From contig CALNHX010003634.1 in NCBI GenBank assembly GCA_940337035.1, forward strand, positions 62,001-126,000: a stretch of DNA of 64,000 bases. Reading direction: 5' to 3'. The position numbers and the translations under genes are program-made. Of this stretch, positions 57,501 through 64,000 are shown piece after piece. Positions within the stretch are counted from its first letter, which is position 1, and each line of letters opens with the position of its first letter. The notes under the pieces were generated by a model. It ran no database searches. It worked only from the letters and a program-made list of their open reading frames with translations, and had not been told where the DNA came from. The DNA comes from Agriotes lineatus (Eukaryota; Arthropoda; Insecta; Coleoptera; Elateridae).

Positions 57501-57590
57501 TGTACTGACTGACAGACAGCCCAATGAACAAAAACAGGTTTTTGGAGTTCAGGGGACTCTAAAACGTGAAGATCTTTTGAAAACATAGAA
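57343..57590 (-). mobile_element. R650-like fragment with (CA)n
   Basis: The reverse complement matches the 5' half of the R650 elements (CTTCACGTTTTAGAGTCCCCTGA, AGCTTTTGAAGAAAATCGCATAA). The internal microsatellite has expanded to (CA)22-24 at 57451-57498. Confidence 0.65.
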
Positions 57591-57599
57591 CTTCAGCAG

Positions 57600-58330
57600 C
57601 TCCATACATAATAATCATATTTGCGCATTCTTCGCTACTGTAGTTACCCATTTAAGTCGATGTATCTTAATTTTGACGTTTAAATAAGTTAACACTCAAA
57701 GAAATTTCTACTGCTACTTGTTTTTTAGAATTATTAATATAGTTAACAGTTCTCCAATTTTTAAGCATTTAAAAGAAAAATGTAAATAGCCGTAATTTTT
57801 ATGTTATTTATCTTTTATTAATTTTTTTAACTCAACACTGTTTAGTTAACTCCCCTGCTTGAACTTAAAACGTAAATTGTTACCTCAGTTTGTAAAGAAT
57901 GCTCGTTAATTTTTCAACTTTAACGTTTTGTAACCTTCTTGATGTTGGATTTTGGTCAGAAGTTTATTAAGAAAATAACTTTATTTTGGTTTCCTCTAGC
58001 TACCCTTTTAGTCGCCTCCTTATGTTATGAAACACCCTACATATTTTTTTTTTAAATTGATTCCCATTATTAATTTTTGGACTGGAAATTTTTATAAACA
58101 TCTATTTTTTTAATTTTCTAAAACCTGTACCTACTTCCTACAAAATTTTTTTGACAAAAGCTGTAGACAATAAATTATAATATATAATAATTAATGATCG
58201 GACCTAATGGAAATAAAACAAATTTGCTATTTTTCCAAAAACTGTACTTTCCACAAAAAACTTTTTAAATAAAAGTTGTAGATGATTGTGCAGTATATGA
58301 TTCTGTTTTCTATAAAATTTAATATTTATT
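57600..58330. other. no gene recognised
   Basis: AT-rich spacer with T/A homopolymers before the RTE-like element. Confidence 0.35.
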
Positions 58331-58344
58331 AATTCTAATCCGTC

Positions 58345-61300
58345 TAGGTCCGGGCGGAGAATAGGCTTAGGGTATCCTCCGCCTGTCGTAAGAGGCGACT
58401 GAGAGAGGCATCTGTCCGGTGACCTATTTAGCTTAATCCTGTCCCCACCTACCACCACTTAACTTAAACTTATTACCCATTATTTCCTTTCTTAGTCCTT
58501 ACTTATGGCTAACAAGTGACCTTAGGGGCACATATGCATGCCGATAACTGTGTGTCCATAAATACTAAGAAATGCCCGTTGGCAAAAGATTGAATACGAT
58601 CAAGTTAGCAAATCTTATTCCAAAAAGGGAGAGATGAGGGCTGACTTTCGGCGCCTTAAAACCGGAACAGTCGGCTAAGCGTAGGATCCCCTACAGAAAT
58701 CCTCTGGTCCTCCAGGTTGGGGGTTAAGGCGTTAGGCTAGCTCCCTAAGACTTGTAAAATAAAAACTTGCTAAAAATCCCGTAATGAAACCTCGGATGCA
58801 GGATGGACACAATGATGAACGAATCAAGCGACGCAAACGGAATATGATTTTTGGTAATTGGAATATTCAGGATACCAACACAAAAGTGGATCAAGTATTT
58901 AAAGAAATTGAAAAATACAAAATAGATGTAGCGGTCTTAAGTGAGACAAAAAAGAAAGGTAGTGGCAACGCATATAAAGATAAATATCTATAGTCTACAT
59001 GTATAGTGGAGTGGAAAAAAGTCGAAGAGCAAAGGCAGGTGTTGCAATAGCAATAAGCAAGAGATATGTAAAGAACATTGTTAGTTGGAACGCTATAAAC
59101 GAAAGACTTATTTCAGTAGAAATGAAGTTGTGTAACAGACCTGTAGTAATAATAGGAGCCTATGCACCAGTTGACTCTGCAAAGAACGAAGAAAAAGAAA
59201 CCTTCTTTGACGATTTAGGAGCAGTCCTAGATAAAATTAGCGACAGAAAAGAAATTATATTGATGGGCGACTTAAATGGAAGAACTGCAAGAAACGAAAA
59301 CGATAAAGTTGTTGGACGACATGGTGAAGATGCAGTGAATAATAATGGAACTCGGTTGATTGAGATTTGTGAACAATTTTCGCTCAGAATAATGAACGGA
59401 TTTTTTCAGCACCGCGATATCCACAAATTTACAAGAAGGCATTTCAACGGTACGTTATCTATCATCGACTACGTCATCTTAAAACAGTCTACAAAAATAA
59501 AAGCTCAGGACGTCAAAGTACAACGAGGAGCAGAATGTGGAAGTGGCCACTTTATGCTAAAAGCGACGCTACTGTTTAATTACGCGGCAAGACATCAGCA
59601 AGCTAGTAATTTAAAGGGTAAAGAGGTACATCATGTACTAGAGCATCCAAAATACAATCTGAAGGGGTTGCAGGATGAGTCAATCTCCTTCTTATACAAG
59701 TTAAGGTTGGTACTGAAACTGAATAATCAAATAACGGGGAACGCAAATCGGATGTACGAACAGTTGAAAGTTTGTATTCATCAGGCTGCACAGGAAGCTT
59801 TGGGGGAAGGAATAACAGACAAGAAATATGGAAAGTGTAACTGGTGGACTGACGAATTAGCCAATCTGGTTAAAGAAAAAAAAGAGTTATACCATAAATG
59901 GTTATTGACAGGCGACCCACAGGATAGAAAACAATATACCAGACAGAGATACATTGTTAAGAAAGAACCGAACAAGATTAAAAGTTCCTTCTGGGACAGA
60001 AAGTGTGCCGAAATAAATAAACTGTTGTGTAGCTCAAGATCTATAGGAGCTTGGAAATGCATAAACAGCCTAAAAAGCAATACAAACGAAAAAGTTAAAA
60101 TTGACCCGATCGGCATCGAAAATTGGGAAAAATATTATGAAAGCTTGTTAACGGAGGATAGAGAGATATACAAGCATGGAAATGTGCTCAGATCACAGAA
60201 AATAGAGCATGGCCGACCTGAAAATATATCGCTAGAAGAAGTACGCCGAGAACTCAAAGGAATGAAAAATAATAGAGCTCCAGGTCCTGGAGGCATACCC
60301 GTTGAATTGATGAAACACGCACCTACAATAGCCCTTGAAATAATGCAAGAAATATTTAACAAATGCATAGCAGGAGACGAGATACCAAGTGATTGGAAAT
60401 TAGCTCAAATCAGTTCAGTTTACAAGAAGGGAAGTAGGAAGGACTGTTCTAATTATAGGGGTATAAGTGTTACATCTACGATGAGTAAGCTGTATGGGCG
60501 CATAATTAAAAATCGAATAGAAAAAGACATTACGGAAGTAGAGGAGCAAAGTGGGTTCCGGCCAGAAAGGTCTTGCACGGACAATTTGTTTACTTTAAAA
60601 CAGCTAATGGAAAAGAAGCTAGCTTGCGGAAGGAAACTGCATGTCATCTTTGTAGATCTTAAAAAGGCGTATGACTCGGTGCCTCAAGTAAAACTCTGGA
60701 AATCGCTTGAAAAACGTAATGTCAGTGCCATGTATATAAACGCAATAAAGAACATTTACAGTGAAAACTGCAGTCTAGTAAAGATAGGAAGAGCAGCATC
60801 TCGTGCTTTTCGTGTTAATAAAGGTCTTAAACAGGGCTGCTGCTTGTCCCCCACCCTGTTGAAAATATACGTCAATAGCGCACTAAATAAATGGACACGA
60901 AAGTGCAGAGAAATGGGAGTACATATTGGCGATCATCGCATTCACACACTTTTATTCGCCGATGATCAGTTAGTTATTGCAGAAGACAAAGATGATGCGT
61001 CATACATGATAAGAAAGTTAGTCAAAGAATACGAAAAATGGGGACTCCAACTTAATATGGAAAAAACTAAATACATGGCTGTAGGGGGTGATCAAACGGA
61101 CCTGAAAACTGAGTACGGAACGATACACCACACAAATGTATACAATTATCTAGGTGTAACGATAACAGCTGACGGAAAGGATGAGCAAGATATATTAAAT
61201 AAAGTAGCACGGGGAAAGAAAATCACTAGAGCACTGCATCCGGTACTATGGAACAAATCAATATCGCGAAAGACAAAGAAAACCCTATATAAGACGATCT

Positions 61301-61735
61301 TCGAAAGTTGCGTCACATACGGTTCTGAAACATGGGTTGTTAATAAAGCACTAGAAAGAAGACTGGAGGCCGCGGAAATGGAATTCTGGAGGAGAAGTTG
61401 TAGTGTCAGTAGGGTAGAAAGAATAAGAAATAAAGAAATTAGAGATAAAATGCAAGTAGAAAAAAGAATAACTGACACAATAGACCAAAAACAATTGATG
61501 TGATATGGTCACCTAAGAAGATTGGAAGACGAGAGGCTACCACTTAAGGCATGGAAATGGGTGCCATATGAAAGAAGGAAAAGAGGAAGACCCTGTAAAT
61601 GCTGGACTACAGAAACTCATTGTAAGATGGAGCAAAGACAGCTTCAGGAGTTTGACTGGCAGAACCGCGACAGGTAGAAAACGGGATGCGAGAGACGGCT
61701 GTAAAAAACTCGCAAATATATAAATATGTATATAT
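58345..61735 (+). mobile_element. RTE-like LINE, nearly full length
   Basis: A GC-rich 5' leader (58345-58780) contains GGGTATCCTCCGCCTGTCGTAAGAGGCGACTGA-type sequence of the kind that heads these elements, then endonuclease, RT and C-terminal sequence in order. The 3' end runs into a (TA)-rich stretch near 61720-61740. No clear target duplication was found. Confidence 0.8.
58784..61690 (+). pseudogene. RTE-like endonuclease-reverse transcriptase, two lesions
   Basis: Piece 1 (58784-58993) holds the first endonuclease motifs (FGNWNIQD with Asn; VLSETKKKG with Glu) and ends at TAG; a frameshift near 58990 leads to the 834-codon frame 58999-61503. There: AKAGVAIAISKRY, IIGAYAPVD, ILMGDLNGRT (Asp, Asn), SIIDYVIL; RT motifs NNRAPGPGGIP, NYRGISVTSTMSKLYGRI, EEQSGFRPERSC, VIFVDLKKAYDSVP (Asp), GLKQGCCLSPTLL, HTLLFADDQLVIA (Asp pair), LNMEKTKYMAVG, YLGVTI. 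A TGA at 61501-61503 replaces the Trp expected before YGHLRRLEDERLPLKA; the frame then continues RKRGRPCKCW to about 61677. Arthropod copies are often annotated as craniofacial development protein 2-like, a mis-annotation. All RT catalytic residues are present. Confidence 0.88.
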
Positions 61736-62094
61736 ATATTAATTATAAAATTTTTCCAGAAAACAGACAAAACAAGAGTAAAGTTCCACTTCCGGTTACC
61801 CGATTTTATGCAAATATCACTCAAATCTCTGAATATATATCTATTAAAAACGAAGATATAAATGTTAGGGCCAATCGATTAACCTGTCTGGGCTGTAGAG
61901 AGGACACAGACAGACTCAGACTAACAGACTGACAGTACTTCGAAAACATTTTTTTCTGAATCAGAAGACAGGAAAAGGAACATTTCTGGAAAAATTTCGG
62001 GCTCGAAAAAATCATATTTAATACTATACTTTATTTTACGGAGGTAAACGAAAGTAATATGAGTTTTTTGAAGTCTTCCTCTACGCATTCAAAC

Positions 62095-62411
62095 TATTTC
62101 CTTTTCGGTCTTCCTCTTTATTTGCTTATCGTCGCCTAAAATCCAGTACCTACTAGTTTGACATTTCTCTCTTCCTTGCGATATGTCCCATCCATCTTAC
62201 CCTTCTTTTTAATTTCAGTTACTACTCGTATGTACAGTCAGTTTCTTATACAATTCGCCTAATTCCTTATTAGTTCTTTTCTTCTTTCCTCCATTGATTG
62301 CCCTCTCCTCCCCCCCCCCCCAAATCTGTCTTAACACTGCTCTTTCCTGCACTCGTAATTTCGTTTTGTCACTTTTCCATAGCACCCACGCCTCATTTCC
62401 GTATGTAATTA
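62095..62411 (-). pseudogene. LINE RT C-terminal fragment
   Basis: Minus strand reads ITYGNEAWVLWKSDKTKLRV, ERAVLRQIWG and RRTNKELGELYKKL-like sequence, the standard RTE-type C-terminus, with frameshifts around a poly-C tract (about 62309-62321). It is the continuation of 63335-64000 after removal of the insertions between. Confidence 0.75.
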
Positions 62412-62845
62412 TAGTATTCCAACCAGAAATTGGAAAGCTATTTAAAATCAGGCCAGCATTGAGAACAGTAAGTCACTTCGTAATTTAATTCAGAAAATTA
62501 CTGTTTGATTGTCATTCAGTGACACTTCGACAGTACCTAACCTTCAAATTTGACAGATGCATTGGGAAGTTTGGAAGACATATACGTTTTTCAACATTTT
62601 CTATGCTACTATACGGTTTTAAAAACTCAACTAGTACCTACCTAAATCATGTACAATGTTACAATGCCTTAACAAAACGGTTACACGTACAGTTTGCAGA
62701 TGAACTGTCATTACTTGAAAGCTGATTGACAGCAGAATATTATTTACTGATTGTATGAAACCAACTTAGACATGACTTACACTTTTCATAGTGTACTGGA
62801 TTTTAAATAGCTTTCCAAATTTTGGTTGGAATACTATACTAGGTA
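62412..62845. mobile_element. MITE with GTATTCCAACC ends
   Basis: Left end TAGTATTCCAACCAGAAATT...GCTATTTAAAATC (62412-62452) is inverted at about 62797-62842. About 430 bp, about 40-bp TIRs with a few mismatches. The interior is AT-rich and non-coding. Confidence 0.72.
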
Positions 62846-63334
62846 TAACCGTTCACGATCTTTTTGGGTCAGGTGAGGCTGTGACCATCTAGTAATTCTG
62901 TTGGCAGAACCTCTGTTGCAAATTGACAATTTTTGTGTTAGGTTAGCTTGTTTTCAGTTTAAGGTTATGTTTTCTGAATAGGTACATTGTTGCCGGATAT
63001 TCTCTAGTCTCCACATCGACTCGCGTTCTTTTAAATCAAGTTTGTCCTTTTTAAATTGGAAGTAGCATCGTTTAATGGAAATTTTTTGTTGTAACAAAAT
63101 TATTTTGGGCATTTTGACTTTTCCTTCGACAGAAATTAAAATTATTTTTACACATTTGATAATTTTTAATAATATTTTTTAATATTTAAAATAAAAAATT
63201 TGGCAATGTGGTGGCAAGAATATGTCGAACAGACACTGACAGAAAAAAAGATTGCATCCGCTACATCACCGAATCAGTTAGCCCAACATGAAAAGAAAAA
63301 ATCATAGCCAACTCTGTCCCAAAAAGGTCGTGAA
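62846..63334. mobile_element. MITE with CCGTTCACGA ends
   Basis: ACCGTTCACGATCTTTTTGG (62846-62866) is inverted at about 63310-63334, and complementarity extends over about 35 bp (GTGAGGCTGTGACC / TAGCCAACTC). Adjacent to the previous MITE; together the two separate the halves of a LINE RT. Confidence 0.68.
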
Positions 63335-64000
63335 CGGCTTTTAGCTTTATAATTTTCTCATAAATTCGTAATCTCAACCCGCGAGAGTTGTTTCCATTTC
63401 TCAAAATTGCTCGGTACATTACTGTTGTCTGCGAGCTCAGTCTTACCCTTCTTTCTATTTCATCTTTATTATTGTCATCATTTATTATTTGTACACCGAG
63501 ATATATGAACATATCTACATTTTTAAAACTGTATTCCCTGTTTTCTAGCTTTTTAGATTGCCCTCTCTACCTCTTGGCTGCTGTCCTATTTCCATAATCT
63601 TGGACTTGCCTTGGTTTATTTGCCGTCCTCGCTCTCCTGCTTTCCTTATAAGTTCTTTTGTTATTAGCTTCAGTTCTTCCCTTGTCCTACCCACTTAATT
63701 ATTGATGCTCTTATATTTATACCTGTGTTTCCTATTACTTGGTCGAGTGCAATGTTAAACAGTGTTGATGACAAGGGGTCACCTTGTTTTAGTCCAATAT
63801 TTGATTCAAAAGGCTCTCCTAGTGTACTCTTTAATCTTATATTGTTTTTTGTTTCTGTTAGTGTTATGTCTGTTAAATTTAGTAATTTCTGGTTGAACCC
63901 TAATGCCTGTTTAAAAGCAATGAACATGACATACAGCTTTATTGACTTTTCTAGGCTCTCCTGGTCTGAAACCACTTTGATAGTAGCCCAAGGTCTTCTA
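63335..64000 (-). pseudogene. LINE reverse-transcriptase fragment, continues past the window
   Basis: Minus strand from the window edge: YYQSGFRPG-like, then AFKQALGFNQKLLN, SNIGLKQGDPLSSTLFNIALDQVI (RT motif with the PLS turn), FIYLGVQIINDDNNKDEIERRVR and RLRIYEKIIKLK in shifting frames. The FADD block is not intact. An old, multiply frameshifted copy of an RTE-type RT, different from the element at 58-61 kb. Confidence 0.78.

Overview
The window is AT-rich eukaryotic DNA, almost certainly insect (a beetle is my guess; the sequence does not fix the species). Evidence: a chitin-binding cuticular-protein gene with a secretory signal peptide, short (53-84 nt) introns beside one very long intron, and transposable elements of insect type. 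I see no prokaryotic gene, CRISPR array, true tRNA gene or rRNA gene. Nearly all other coding-looking sequence is transposon-derived, much of it decayed and nested.

Layout. 0.5-2.1 kb: antisense LINE reverse-transcriptase fragment. 2.15-2.69 kb: internally deleted mariner-type element with 32-bp inverted ends. 3.08-5.45 kb: second mariner-type transposase pseudogene, split by a Penelope-like element (3685-5184) that has inverted terminal repeats, a 13-bp target duplication, a GIY-YIG endonuclease remnant and a hammerhead ribozyme in each terminal repeat. 6.47-6.81 kb: tRNA-derived SINE with a perfect 15-bp duplication. 7.6-22.9 kb: a three-exon cuticular protein gene whose 14.2-kb first intron holds tandem repeats, hairpin elements and two more hammerhead-bearing foldbacks. 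24.9-28.9 kb: an array of about 14 copies of a 269-bp satellite. 29.8 kb: a possible small secreted peptide. 30.8-35.5 kb: a putative element with TTAA target duplications and 11-bp inverted ends that carries a four-exon YqaJ-type exonuclease gene. 37.5-38.45 kb: BEL/Pao retrotransposon fragment. 40.2-46.2 kb: dense nested foldback elements.

46.372-56.898 kb: a 10.5-kb Mutator-like (MULE) transposon with an exact 9-bp target duplication, terminal inverted repeats of about 0.9 kb built from some 20 copies of a CGGC-centred motif, and a decayed FLYWCH plus MULE transposase gene. It has been invaded by a LINE with an intact 944-codon ORF (left repeat), a hAT-type MITE and a 1.5-kb palindrome (its second intron), and a solo LTR (right repeat). 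58.3-61.7 kb: nearly complete RTE-like LINE. 62.1-64.0 kb: older antisense LINE fragment interrupted by two MITE-like insertions.

The most rewarding signals are the hammerhead-bearing Penelope-type palindromes, the MULE with its motif-array ends, the TTAA-bounded YqaJ unit, and a family of hairpin elements whose ends are conserved while their stems differ. All assignments come from reading the sequence; no database search was possible.
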